From an uncultured Clostridia bacterium (GTDB taxonomy: Bacteria > Bacillota > Clostridia > Oscillospirales > QAMX01), in NCBI GenBank assembly GCA_944376195.1, contig CALWBW010000008.1:1-61230 (forward strand): a DNA stretch of 61,230 nt, written 5' to 3'. A program made the translations under genes and the position numbers. Positions 40,069-48,306 of the stretch are shown piece by piece. Positions within the stretch are counted from its first letter, which is position 1. Each line of letters opens with the position of its first letter. The notes beneath the pieces were generated by a model that saw only the letters and a list, made by a program, of their open reading frames with translations, was not told where the DNA came from and did not search any database.

Positions 40069-41076
40069 ATGGAACTGTGTGTCAATCCCGCCCTTGTGCC
40101 CCAGCGGCAGCTTTTTACAGGTGCTTCCATGCCTGCCATCGGCATCGGCACCTTTGGCTCGGACAAATATGGCCCTAAAGAAATTTCCGAGGCGGTTTAC
40201 GGCGCCGTGCGCTGCGGTTACCGCCTGATTGACTGTGCCGCCGTCTATCAAAACGAAGCGGAAATCGGTACGTCGCTTGCGCGCCTTTTTGCGGAAAAAA
40301 CCGTTTCCCGGGAAGATCTGTTCATCACCGGAAAGGTCTGGAACGATCAACACCGGGCAGTGGAAGCTTCCTGTCGAAACAGTCTTGCGGCACTTGGAAT
40401 TTCCTATTTTGATCTGTATTTTGTGCATTGGCCTTTTCCAAACTACCATGCACCGGGCTGCGATGGCGACTCGCGGAATCCGGATTCCAAACCGTTTTCG
40501 GTCGAAGAATTCCTGGATACGTGGCGGCAATGTGAAGACCTGGTCGAAAAGGGTCTTGCACGCCACATTGGAATGTCGAATATGACCATTCCGAAATTGG
40601 AAGCCGTATTGCCGGCGTGCCGCATTCGTCCTGCGGCTATTGAAATGGAGCTGCATCCGGCGTTCCAGCAGCCCGAGTTATTTGCCTATGTACAAAAACG
40701 GGGGATTGCCCCCATTGGCTACTGCCCGCTCGGTTCTCCCTCCCGTCCGGAACGGGATCGCAGCGAAGGAGACATCGCCGCCATGGATATGCCGGAAATC
40801 CGGGAAATCGCGGCGCGTCATGGCATCCATCCAGCGCTTGTCTGTCTGAAGTGGGCGGTACAGCGTGGGCAAACGCCAATCCCCTTCTCTGTAAAACCAG
40901 CGCAGTACAGGGAAAACCTGCGAGCCGTCACGACGGACCCTCTGACAGAGCAGGAAATGGAAACCATACGCCAGGCTGACCGCAACTGTCGTCTGGTAAA
41001 AGGACAGGTTTTCCTCTGGCCCGGCGCTAAAGGTTGGGAAGATCTCTGGGACCTTGACGGTACCATCACAACATAA
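40069..41076 (+). CDS. Aldo/keto reductase
   Basis: (beta/alpha)8-barrel NAD(P)H-dependent oxidoreductase, 335 residues. The catalytic tetrad Asp55, Tyr60, Lys89 and His120 is intact (LIDCAAVYQNE, ITGKVW, FVHWP). IGMSNM and the C-terminal cofactor region PIPFSVKPAQYRENL are present. It starts 15 bp behind the dehydrogenase with AAGGAG upstream. With the FucU-like mutarotase it could act as a sugar (for example L-fucose type) dehydrogenase or ketone reductase (inference). Confidence 0.92.
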   Translation: MELCVNPALVPQRQLFTGASMPAIGIGTFGSDKYGPKEISEAVYGAVRCGYRLIDCAAVYQNEAEIGTSLARLFAEKTVSREDLFITGKVWNDQHRAVEASCRNSLAALGISYFDLYFVHWPFPNYHAPGCDGDSRNPDSKPFSVEEFLDTWRQCEDLVEKGLARHIGMSNMTIPKLEAVLPACRIRPAAIEMELHPAFQQPELFAYVQKRGIAPIGYCPLGSPSRPERDRSEGDIAAMDMPEIREIAARHGIHPALVCLKWAVQRGQTPIPFSVKPAQYRENLRAVTTDPLTEQEMETIRQADRNCRLVKGQVFLWPGAKGWEDLWDLDGTITT

Positions 41077-41090
41077 ACGGAGGAATCGCC

Positions 41091-41531
41091 ATGCTGAAAG
41101 GAATTCCGAAAATTCTCTCGCCGGAGCTGTTAAAAGTTTTGGCAGAAATGGGCCACAGCGACCGTATCGTATTAGGCGACGGAAACTTTCCGGCGGAAAG
41201 TATTGGTCGGAATGCCATCGTCATCCGCTGCGACGGACACGGTATTCCGGAACTGCTGGATGCCATCCTGCAGCTGTTCCCACTCGACACATATGTGGAG
41301 CACCCGGTAGAGTTGATGGAAGTCATGCCGGGTGATCCCGTGGAAACACCAATTTGGGATACTTATCAGGAGATCATCGCACGGCATGACGCGCGTGCGA
41401 ATGCCGCAGTCGGCACCGTGGAACGTTTTGCGTTTTACGACAGAGCACGGACGGCCTATGCTGTCGTAGCGACGGGGGAAAGTGCGCTTTACGCCAATGT
41501 CATTCTGCAAAAAGGCGTTGTAGTGGAATAA
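41091..41531 (+). CDS. RbsD/FucU family sugar mutarotase
   Basis: 146-residue mutarotase of the RbsD/FucU family, interconverting anomers of fucose- or ribose-type sugars. The N-terminal LKGIPKILSPELLKVLAEMGHSD with the catalytic His, GDGNFP, the PVELMEVM block and the C-terminal ALYANVILQKGVV with the Tyr-Asn pair match the FucU branch. The ATG follows GGAGG and lies 14 bp behind the aldo-keto reductase. Its presence implies that the cassette handles a free reducing sugar. Confidence 0.9.
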   Translation: MLKGIPKILSPELLKVLAEMGHSDRIVLGDGNFPAESIGRNAIVIRCDGHGIPELLDAILQLFPLDTYVEHPVELMEVMPGDPVETPIWDTYQEIIARHDARANAAVGTVERFAFYDRARTAYAVVATGESALYANVILQKGVVVE

Positions 41532-42134
41532 TTTCTCCCTTTTCGCCGGATCACGGCGTGAGTCGGCAGTGTAAGCAACATTGGCATTTTGTAAATGAAG
41601 TACGACGGGAGAGAGATACGCCGAACGAGAAAAGGCTACGGCAATAGAAGAAGCACTGCGCGTGACACTTGGAGAAATCCGCCAAAGACGGTGGAAAAAA
41701 CCCTAATCTCGTGCAGGTTCGCGAGAACACGGGACTCGCATTTGTACCGGCAATTGTCTTATGAGCCTGACTCGGGAAACCGGTCGAACCCATACAGAGG
41801 GCAGTTTTCTTTCGCGCGGTATCTCTGCTTTGAGATCGGTGTTGCTCCAGCTGCGCCATGTGACCCCCGCAGAAAGACAAAAAGTACAGGAATATCAAAG
41901 CACGTGGAGGCTGTCGTTTCGGCAGTCTTCACGTGCTTTGTCCATCTGAAAGTTCATAAAGCAAGAGGTGCATGACTTAATTCTACACGTACTTTTTATC
42001 CCATACCTGTTTTGTGTGTAACACTCCCCACCACCAATACACATCGTGCAAAAACCTATTTTAAGTAAGCAGAGCATACAACCTTGAAAAATGCTTTTTA
42101 TCAAACTTTCTCTATATCTTCAGCAGAGCTAGTT
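41532..42134. other. 600-bp stretch without a convincing gene
   Basis: Short disconnected frames only. On the plus strand, the peptide EKATAIEEALRVTLGEIRQR is read from about 41632, and VQVRENTGLAFVPA follows in a shifted frame. They look like scraps of a decayed helix-turn-helix or other small gene, but I cannot assign them. The stretch also contains the inverted repeat at 41896-41940. No terminator for the FucU gene was recognised. Confidence 0.4.
41896..41940. repeat. Inverted repeat (CAAAGCACGTG ... CACGTGCTTTG)
   Basis: Perfect 11-bp arms enclosing 23 nt, which contain a further CTG/CAG pairing. No T run follows, so it is not a standard terminator. It could be an operator, a structural RNA element or a mobile-element end. 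Confidence 0.5.
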
Positions 42135-42410
42135 TTACTGTACGGCTTTATCGATTTGATTGCGTATCTGTGAAAAACTAAGTCCGTATTTCCTTGCAAT
42201 ATCATCTGCATAACTATTGCCGTCCGGGCTGCCTTCGACGATTTCAAATATCTTTATATAAAGTGTACTCTATAGTATCTCTTCTGTCAGCATTTACCCG
42301 ATGTAATTTGGCCGGGGTCAATATTCCAGCCAAGTGATTCTTTGCATCAAACACATCATTAATTTTATTTACAAAAGTATTTTCCATGATTTCAAATAGT
42401 CTCGATGAAA
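42135..42410 (-). pseudogene. Broken gene fragment, possibly a MutS-family C-terminus
   Basis: On the minus strand one frame reads FEIMENTFVNKINDVFDAKN and continues to RRDTIEYTLYKDI before a stop at about 42244. A shifted frame then continues IFEIVEGSPDGNSYADDIA, RKYGLSFSQIRNQIDKAVQ and stops at 42135. Joined by a 1-nt shift, they make one plausible polypeptide. The VEGSPDGNSYADDIARKYGL part resembles the extreme C-terminus of MutS-like ATPases. There is no ATPase domain, so it is a remnant. The identity is tentative. Confidence 0.4.
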
Positions 42411-42470
42411 AACTTAGGGGAACTCTTCGCCGGACCGTAACAAACATGCCGATATGCGCGCGTTTCCATA

Positions 42471-42510
42471 AAAAGCGGGCCCGCACCGTTTCGATGCGGA
42501 CCCGCTTTTT
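42471..42510. terminator. Intrinsic terminator downstream of copA
   Basis: AAAAAGCGGGCCCGCA pairs with TGCGGACCCGCTTTTT with one C/A mismatch and a 9-nt loop. T runs on both strands. It lies just beyond the copA stop. Confidence 0.85.
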
Positions 42511-42520
42511 CTCTTTCATT

Positions 42521-44785
42521 TCAGGATTTTGCCGTATCCAGTGCCTTCGGGCGATACCAGCGCAGACGCAGCGCGTTCGATACCACGCAAATCGAACTGA
42601 GCGCCATCGCAGCACCCGCCCAGACAGGGTTCAGCAGACCTCCGCCGAAGGCATAAAACACGCCCGCGGCCGCCGGGATACATACCGTATTGTAAGCAAA
42701 TGCCCAAAACAAATTCTCACGGATATTGCGCATGGAGGCACGGCTGAGCTGTATGGCGTCATAAACCTGACCCAGGCCGCCATGCATTAGTACCACGTCC
42801 GCCGCATCTACGGCGATATCCGTCGCCCGGCCATGTCCTTCACCCGACACCGCAATTCCGATATCCGCTTCCGTCAGAGCCGGTGCGTCGTTGATACCGT
42901 CGCCCACCATAGCGGTAGGGCTCTGACGGCGCAGCTGTGCGACCGTTTCGGCCTTTTTCCCCGGCAACACACCCGCAATCACACGGGATTCCGGAATTCC
43001 GCACTGGGCTGCCGCCGCACGGGCCGACATGCTGTTGTCGCCCGTCAGCAGATACGATTGAATTCCCAGTTCCCCGAGACGTTTAACAAGCAAACGGCTC
43101 TCCGGACGCAATTCATCTGCCGCCGCAAACAGGGCGAAAAGTTTCCCCTCCCGTGCAGCATACACCAGCGTCTTACCTTCTGCATAAAAACGGTCTTCGT
43201 CCGCTTTTGCCGCAGAGAAATCGACGCCCCGTTCTTCCATCAGACTTCGCGTCCCCGCGAGCAAAGCAACGCCCTCTACCTTTGCTTCTACACCGCGTCC
43301 GGGCAACGCCGTAAAATCCGTCACCTCACGCAATGCCATACCGGACGCCGCCCGGCAAATGGCACGTCCGACCGGATGCTCCGAACGCGTCTCTGCAGCA
43401 GCACACAAAGATAATGCCTCGTCCCGCTCCATGCCGTAAGTCACAACATCGGTCAAAACCGGCTTCCCCCAGGTTAACGTACCGGTTTTGTCAAATACAA
43501 CCGTGCGAATGCCTGCAAGCCGTTCCAGCGCCTCTCCACTTTTAAAAAGGACACCCAACGACGCGCTGCGTCCCGTTCCCGTCATTACGGACGCCGGTGT
43601 GGCAAGTCCCAGCGCACAGGGACAGGCAACCACCAGTACGCCGATCGCCACATTAATGCAAAAATCTACGCTCTGTCCTGCAATCGCCCAGGCAATTGCC
43701 GCCAGCAACGCAATCCCCATCACAGCTGGCACAAAAATTCCCGCGACCTTATCTGCCAGGCGTGCAACTGGAGCCTGGCGGCTCTGTGCGTCTTCCACCA
43801 GCTTGATAATCCGCGCCAACACACTTTCTCCGGCGCCGGCGGTCACGCGCGCACGGATGGAACCATCCAGATTCTGGCTTCCGCCAATTACTTCGCTGCC
43901 CTCCCGTTTTTCCACAGGCATGCTCTCGCCGGTCAGCATAGATTCATCCACACCGGTCCGTCCTTCCAGCACCACAGCGTCTGCCGGAATAGCCTCCCCC
44001 GGCCGAATGATGATCTCATCCCCCACCGACAGCCGGGAGGCATCGAGATCAACGGTTACTCCCCCCCGCACCACATGCGCAACATTGGGACGCAGAGCCT
44101 CCAACGCACGAAGCGCGTCGCCGGTACGTCGCTTGGCCCGTTCTTCCAAATAGCGTCCCGCCATCACCAGCGTGACCACTACCGCCGCTGACTCGCAGTA
44201 AAGACGGTGCAAGTACGCAGAATTCCCCAACGCAATCATCACGGCAGCATATAAACTCTCCAGCATGGCTGCCGTCGCACCTATGGCGACCAGTGTGTCC
44301 ATATTCGGGCTCTTGGCAAACAGGGAACGATATCCCCGCACAAATAATCCACGTCCACACCAGAGGACAACGAACGCCAGCACCAGCTGGATCAGTGCGT
44401 TTAAAACCGGATAAATATGAAAAATTGCAGGAACCGGCGGCGTAATCGCGGGAATCATATGGCTGATGTTGAGATAAAATACCGGGGCCGCACAAATTGC
44501 CGCCACCAACAGCCGGCGAGAGGAAGCCGTGCGTTCCTGCTCCTCCTCTTTTTCCGGTTGCACGTTCTCCGGCTCCGGTTCGCGTACACCATAGCCGGCC
44601 TTTTCAATTGCAGCCTGAATTTGCGGAAAATCCAGCGCAGTTTCATCATAGTCCAGCGTCATCTTCCCCGTCAGTAAATTGACTTCGCAGTGGGATACGC
44701 TCTCCAGTTTATCCATGGTTCTTTTTACGCGTGCGGAACACGCCGCACAGCTCATCCCCGTCACATCATAAACGCGTTCTACCAT
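42521..44785 (-). CDS. copA: Copper-translocating P1B-type ATPase
   Basis: Cu(I)-exporting P-type ATPase, 754 residues. One N-terminal heavy-metal domain (MSCAACS, Cys13 and Cys16), then eight predicted membrane segments with the CPC metal site at C388-P389-C390 (VACPCALGLATP). Phosphorylation Asp432 is in FDKTGTLT, with HP in SEHPVGRA, TGDN and the GDGINDAPAL hinge. The ATG at 44785 has AAGGAGA 6 nt upstream. The frame from 44830 is rejected. It has its own promoter. No copper chaperone or CsoR/CopY gene is adjacent. Confidence 0.96.
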   Translation of the reverse strand: MVERVYDVTGMSCAACSARVKRTMDKLESVSHCEVNLLTGKMTLDYDETALDFPQIQAAIEKAGYGVREPEPENVQPEKEEEQERTASSRRLLVAAICAAPVFYLNISHMIPAITPPVPAIFHIYPVLNALIQLVLAFVVLWCGRGLFVRGYRSLFAKSPNMDTLVAIGATAAMLESLYAAVMIALGNSAYLHRLYCESAAVVVTLVMAGRYLEERAKRRTGDALRALEALRPNVAHVVRGGVTVDLDASRLSVGDEIIIRPGEAIPADAVVLEGRTGVDESMLTGESMPVEKREGSEVIGGSQNLDGSIRARVTAGAGESVLARIIKLVEDAQSRQAPVARLADKVAGIFVPAVMGIALLAAIAWAIAGQSVDFCINVAIGVLVVACPCALGLATPASVMTGTGRSASLGVLFKSGEALERLAGIRTVVFDKTGTLTWGKPVLTDVVTYGMERDEALSLCAAAETRSEHPVGRAICRAASGMALREVTDFTALPGRGVEAKVEGVALLAGTRSLMEERGVDFSAAKADEDRFYAEGKTLVYAAREGKLFALFAAADELRPESRLLVKRLGELGIQSYLLTGDNSMSARAAAAQCGIPESRVIAGVLPGKKAETVAQLRRQSPTAMVGDGINDAPALTEADIGIAVSGEGHGRATDIAVDAADVVLMHGGLGQVYDAIQLSRASMRNIRENLFWAFAYNTVCIPAAAGVFYAFGGGLLNPVWAGAAMALSSICVVSNALRLRWYRPKALDTAKS

Positions 44786-44874
44786 AGCTGTCTCCTTATC
44801 TTTTGAACAGACGGCACCGCTCTCCGGCAAAGCGCCCCGGCGGCAGGCCGCATGAGTTTCTGACTTATGTCTAT

Positions 44875-44903
44875 ATTATAGCAAGAGAGTTAGTCGCAGG
44901 CAA
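44875..44903 (-). promoter_or_regulatory. Promoter of copA
   Basis: Minus-strand TTGCCT (44898-44903), 17-bp spacer, TATAAT (44875-44880), about 90 bp upstream of the copA ATG. No classical CopY or CsoR operator was recognised. Confidence 0.6.
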
Positions 44904-44922
44904 CCGTCAGAATTATACATTT

Positions 44923-45924
44923 TTACTTGTTTTGAAGGGTTTCAATCAGCGCTTTTGTAAAGAGTTCCGCGCCATAAAACGCTTCTCCCAGTGTATTTCC
45001 GGAAGCCCCTACCTCTACAATCAGCGCTCCGGGGGACACATGCTGATTAAACCGCGAACTGCGCAGGTTTACAGGGCGCATGAGGCCCGGATAAAGTTCG
45101 TCTGCCATACTCTGGATATCCAGCGCAAAGGCAAGATTTTGCTCCCAGTTCTCATGCTGCAATCCACCCTCGTTCGTCCCGACTACCAGCATAACCTGCG
45201 CCGCGCTTTTCCCATCGATCACCGTACTGGCGGCAAACCGGCTGCCGTCCTCGTAAATTACCGCATCCCGATGAACATCCAGAACGACACGGATGGAGGG
45301 GTATTCCGCCAAATACTCCTCGATAATCTCGAGCATTCGGGTATAGGAACCGTTGTAAGATGGATAATCGTTGATGGTTTTATCATGAATCACGGAAATC
45401 CCCGCGTCTTCCAAAAGTGCCTCTACGTGATTTCCAACCGCAACGACGTTAAAATTTGGATCCAGCGTCCGATCATTATCATCCTGAACATAGTCATATT
45501 CCTCGTCCGGCGCATAGGACTCACTGGTATGGGTATGTACAATCAGGACCTGCGGCTCGTCGCCGTTTTTCAAACTGACCCCGCTGGCTTCCAACGTATC
45601 CAGATCCAGGGTAAAAGAGGTATCGTTTCGAATTTCCGGCGCATACTCCTCCTGTTCCTGCGTAGATTCCTCCGGTTTCCGAAAAATGTTGGCAGATTCC
45701 GAAATTTGGCCGCCGTCCGCGTCTTCCTCCCCCTCCAGTGTCGGAGGAGCGCTTTCCGCCACAGTAAACAGAATTTCTTCCGGGAACAGCCAGGCAGACA
45801 GAGCGTATAAAGCGGCGCTTATGCTGCCAAATTTGCCGTAGGCAGTAATCGCGCCTACGGCAAACAGAATCAAACATAATTTTGTCAACACGGTCCTGAC
45901 GGACCTATGCATTCTTCTCCTCAT
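44923..45924 (-). CDS. spoIIP: Stage II sporulation protein P
   Basis: Peptidoglycan amidase/endopeptidase of the SpoIID-SpoIIM-SpoIIP engulfment complex. 333 residues: basic N-terminus with one transmembrane segment (about 12-45), a Glu-rich linker, then the catalytic domain. Conserved motifs are IVHTHTSESY, VVLDVHRDA, SRFNQHVSPGALIVEVGASG and NTLGEA. Start ATG at 45924 with GGAGGA upstream. It lies 57 bp behind gpr, the usual gpr-spoIIP order. A second in-frame ATG four codons later also has an AGGAG site. Confidence 0.94.
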   Translation of the reverse strand: MRRRMHRSVRTVLTKLCLILFAVGAITAYGKFGSISAALYALSAWLFPEEILFTVAESAPPTLEGEEDADGGQISESANIFRKPEESTQEQEEYAPEIRNDTSFTLDLDTLEASGVSLKNGDEPQVLIVHTHTSESYAPDEEYDYVQDDNDRTLDPNFNVVAVGNHVEALLEDAGISVIHDKTINDYPSYNGSYTRMLEIIEEYLAEYPSIRVVLDVHRDAVIYEDGSRFAASTVIDGKSAAQVMLVVGTNEGGLQHENWEQNLAFALDIQSMADELYPGLMRPVNLRSSRFNQHVSPGALIVEVGASGNTLGEAFYGAELFTKALIETLQNK

Positions 45925-45981
45925 CCGTGTTCCTCCGCAAATTTCCTGTCTTACGATATGCGGAAGAGTCCCGTTCTATGC

Positions 45982-46881
45982 TCAGGAGAGATAAAGATCG
46001 ATATCCTCGATGGTGATATCTTCGTGCAGCGCCATATTGATTGCATAACCAAGCAACTTGGAAACGTCCGCCACGCGTGCGTCAATATCCTTCGGCGTCA
46101 CAATCATTCCGCCGGAAGCGGCGCGCAGCTGTTCTTCGTCCACATGACCGATCCCGGAATCGCGCAGGGTATCTATGGTCAGCGTGAGGGAATCCACAAC
46201 CGTGGGGACGCCGAGGGCAATCACGGGAATTCCAAAGGTCTCCCGATTCACCGGTTCGCTGTCGCCGCCCATACCGGAGCCGGGCGCCAGACCCGTATCC
46301 GCAATTTGCACCGTACGGCAGACGCGCGCCATCCGGCGTGACGCCAGCGCATCCACCACGATCATGGCGGCGGGGTGCATGCGTTCCGTAACCCCGCGCA
46401 AAATTTCCACCGTTTCCATCCCCGTAGTTCCCAGGACGCCGGGACTCACAGCTGCAACGGAGCGAAAACCGCCAAAATACTCCGGCATCCGGGCAATCAT
46501 GTGCCGGGTGACCATTGTGCTTCGTACCGTCAATGGGCCAACCGCGTCCGGCGTAATACGGTCGTTGCCGATCCCCGCAACAAGCACCGAGGTGCGGTTC
46601 CCTTTCGGCAGCATGGGACGCAGTTCCTCTGCCAGCGCACGGCAGGCACGGGGAAAAGCATTTTCCTCCCGTTTGAGAAGCCCGTCCAGTTCCACTGTAA
46701 TATACGTGCCCTGCGGCTTTCCAATCAGCTCTGCTCCTGCGTCCGTTGTGATTTCCACTTTTGTGACGGCAAATCCCTCCCGTCTGTACGTCTGTTCATT
46801 CACACCGTCCGGTTCGCCGGCATCCGGCATATTTTCACGATACAGCTCTGTAGACTCCGCCGCCAAATCTGTACGAATCAT
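45982..46881 (-). CDS. gpr: Germination protease (GPR endopeptidase)
   Basis: Atypical aspartic protease that degrades small acid-soluble spore proteins during germination. It is made in the forespore as a zymogen. 299 residues from the ATG at 46881, where the family N-terminus MIRTDLAAESTELY begins. The longer frame from 47061 is unsupported. Conserved blocks include VLVAGIGNDRITPDAVGPL, VAAVSPGVLGTTGMET, VVDALASRR and GSGMGG. AGGGAGGT is the ribosome site, and it is buried in a 14-bp hairpin directly ahead of the start. Confidence 0.95.
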   Translation of the reverse strand: MIRTDLAAESTELYRENMPDAGEPDGVNEQTYRREGFAVTKVEITTDAGAELIGKPQGTYITVELDGLLKREENAFPRACRALAEELRPMLPKGNRTSVLVAGIGNDRITPDAVGPLTVRSTMVTRHMIARMPEYFGGFRSVAAVSPGVLGTTGMETVEILRGVTERMHPAAMIVVDALASRRMARVCRTVQIADTGLAPGSGMGGDSEPVNRETFGIPVIALGVPTVVDSLTLTIDTLRDSGIGHVDEEQLRAASGGMIVTPKDIDARVADVSKLLGYAINMALHEDITIEDIDLYLS

Positions 46882-46883
46882 AA

Positions 46884-46930
46884 AAAAACTACCTCCCTTA
46901 GTCAAATCGACTCCATGGAAGGTAGTTTTT
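46884..46930 (-). promoter_or_regulatory. Hairpin covering the gpr ribosome binding site
   Basis: In the minus-strand transcript AAAAACTACCTTCC (46930-46917) pairs with GGGAGGTAGTTTTT (46897-46884): 13 Watson-Crick pairs and one G-U, 19-nt loop. The 3' arm contains the gpr ribosome site and ends in a seven-U run just before AUG. It could hide the site or act as a terminator. Confidence 0.7.
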
Positions 46931-47109
46931 GCACAGTCTGCTCCGCCTATACGGATCAGAGGCATATTCTTGCTCATATTCCTGTAATTTTTGATAAACC
47001 GCGCTTTTTCCTTACAATTTTCTTGAATAAAATTGAATAATATTCTTCCTGTCATTTTCATAGAAAAAACAGTCTTGGACTTTTCAGAGGACTTTCACAA
47101 GCCAAATTC

Positions 47110-47610
47110 TCAAGACGAGCGGTATTCCGGCATTTCTACAAACAGCACTCGCTCTCCATCGGCGATACCGCCATACAGCTTATGACAAAATGCCCCTATA
47201 TCCAAATAATGTTCTATTACATACTTTGCTGTGTAAGGCATTTTCAAAGTTCGTATTTTAGAAATATCAAACCACTGCAAAATGCCCTCATTCGACACAA
47301 GTTCAAAGTCCAGAGGTCGTTGCAATTCCGCAAAAAAATAATAATTTTGTCGGATTTCTCCCTTTATTCTTCTTAATGTGATATAGCGTAACTCGATATT
47401 GTGAAAAACATCTCCGGTAATTCCCAATTCCTCTTCCAGTTCCCGCATCGCACAGGCTCCGGCATCATGGAGCTCCGACTCTTCAAAATGCCCGCCTGCC
47501 GAAGCAACCCACATTTGATCCGCGACGCGTCCACCCTGCCGATAAAGTAACAGAATCTGATCCTCATATATGATATAAATCGAAGTCATATTTCTCAGTC
47601 TGCCATCCAT
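47110..47610 (-). CDS. NUDIX hydrolase
   Basis: Nucleoside-diphosphate-X hydrolase, 166 residues, cytosolic. The NUDIX box is seen as AGGHFEESELHDAGACAMRE followed by LEEELGI. The spacing between the first Glu and the REL motif is two residues longer than the textbook pattern, but catalytic RELEEE is intact. AGGAGG lies 7 nt upstream of the ATG at 47610. Substrate unknown; an 8-oxo-dGTP-type role is one possibility. It sits downstream of the radical-SAM pair on the same strand. Confidence 0.88.
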   Translation of the reverse strand: MDGRLRNMTSIYIIYEDQILLLYRQGGRVADQMWVASAGGHFEESELHDAGACAMRELEEELGITGDVFHNIELRYITLRRIKGEIRQNYYFFAELQRPLDFELVSNEGILQWFDISKIRTLKMPYTAKYVIEHYLDIGAFCHKLYGGIADGERVLFVEMPEYRSS

Positions 47611-47664
47611 ACCCAGCCTCCTGCCGATTTTGTTCTGCTCTGCCTATACGCGTTCACCAAACAG

Positions 47665-48306
47665 TCAGCGGAACACCCGCAGTTCTGCATCATACACCTC
47701 GCGGCGCAGATAGGACGCATAGGCAGGCCCCGCTCCGCAATATTTCTCAATTGCCGCCAAAATATATTCCGGATTCAGATTTTCATTTCCCGCCGCAACT
47801 TTTGCACGGATCGTGACACCGCCGTCCCGCGTCTGGACGTTTAGATCCCGCAAAAGCGGCAAAATATTGGTTTCGCTTTCGCCGCGTTTTGTACGTTTGG
47901 TCACGACCAGCTCTTCGCGCGAAAAAAGCTCCGCAATTCTCTCCGCCTCAATGGGAATATCCGCATTCATTTCATAAGCGGCGTATCGAATGAACTTCGC
48001 AGGGGTTCGCGCCTCGCCGACACTCGTGACACAGATACCGGCAGGCAGCGCACGGTTAATCCGATAAAGAAATTGGTCCGGCAGACGCGGCGCGTCGAGG
48101 GCAAAATCCAAAAGTTCGCAGACGCTCTCAAAGCCTGTCGGAAGCGGAAGCAGAATATTAAGATTAGGATGTGGATGAAACCCCTGCGTAAATCCGATCG
48201 GGACATCCGCGCGGGCAAACGCACGCCGAAACACCTGCATCAGGTCCAAATGGGAGATATAGCGTGCAGTTCCCCGTTTTTCAAACAGCAGCCGCAACTC
48301 AGACAT
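47665..48306 (-). CDS. TIGR03936-family radical-SAM-associated protein (DUF2344)
   Basis: 213-residue protein always found beside, or fused to, the TIGR03960 radical SAM protein. Visible landmarks are LRLLFEKRGTARYISHLDLM, FARADVPIGFTQGFHPHPNL and PLPTGFESVCELLDFAL. The ATG at 48306 lies inside the end of the upstream gene (8-nt overlap), so translation is coupled. The N-terminal extension from 48360 is rejected. Function unknown. In many Clostridia the pair precedes the ribonuclease G/rplU genes, which are absent here. Confidence 0.88.
   Translation of the reverse strand: MSELRLLFEKRGTARYISHLDLMQVFRRAFARADVPIGFTQGFHPHPNLNILLPLPTGFESVCELLDFALDAPRLPDQFLYRINRALPAGICVTSVGEARTPAKFIRYAAYEMNADIPIEAERIAELFSREELVVTKRTKRGESETNILPLLRDLNVQTRDGGVTIRAKVAAGNENLNPEYILAAIEKYCGAGPAYASYLRREVYDAELRVFR

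Noticed and set aside
39418..40656. 412-codon antisense ORF opposite the dehydrogenase and reductase genes
   Set aside because: It spans two confident plus-strand genes, has low-quality composition (Arg/His/Cys-rich) and no family match.
41551..41898. 115-codon minus-strand ORF in the gene-poor stretch
   Set aside because: Cys/Phe/Ser-rich, no ribosome site and no family resemblance. Not supported as a gene.
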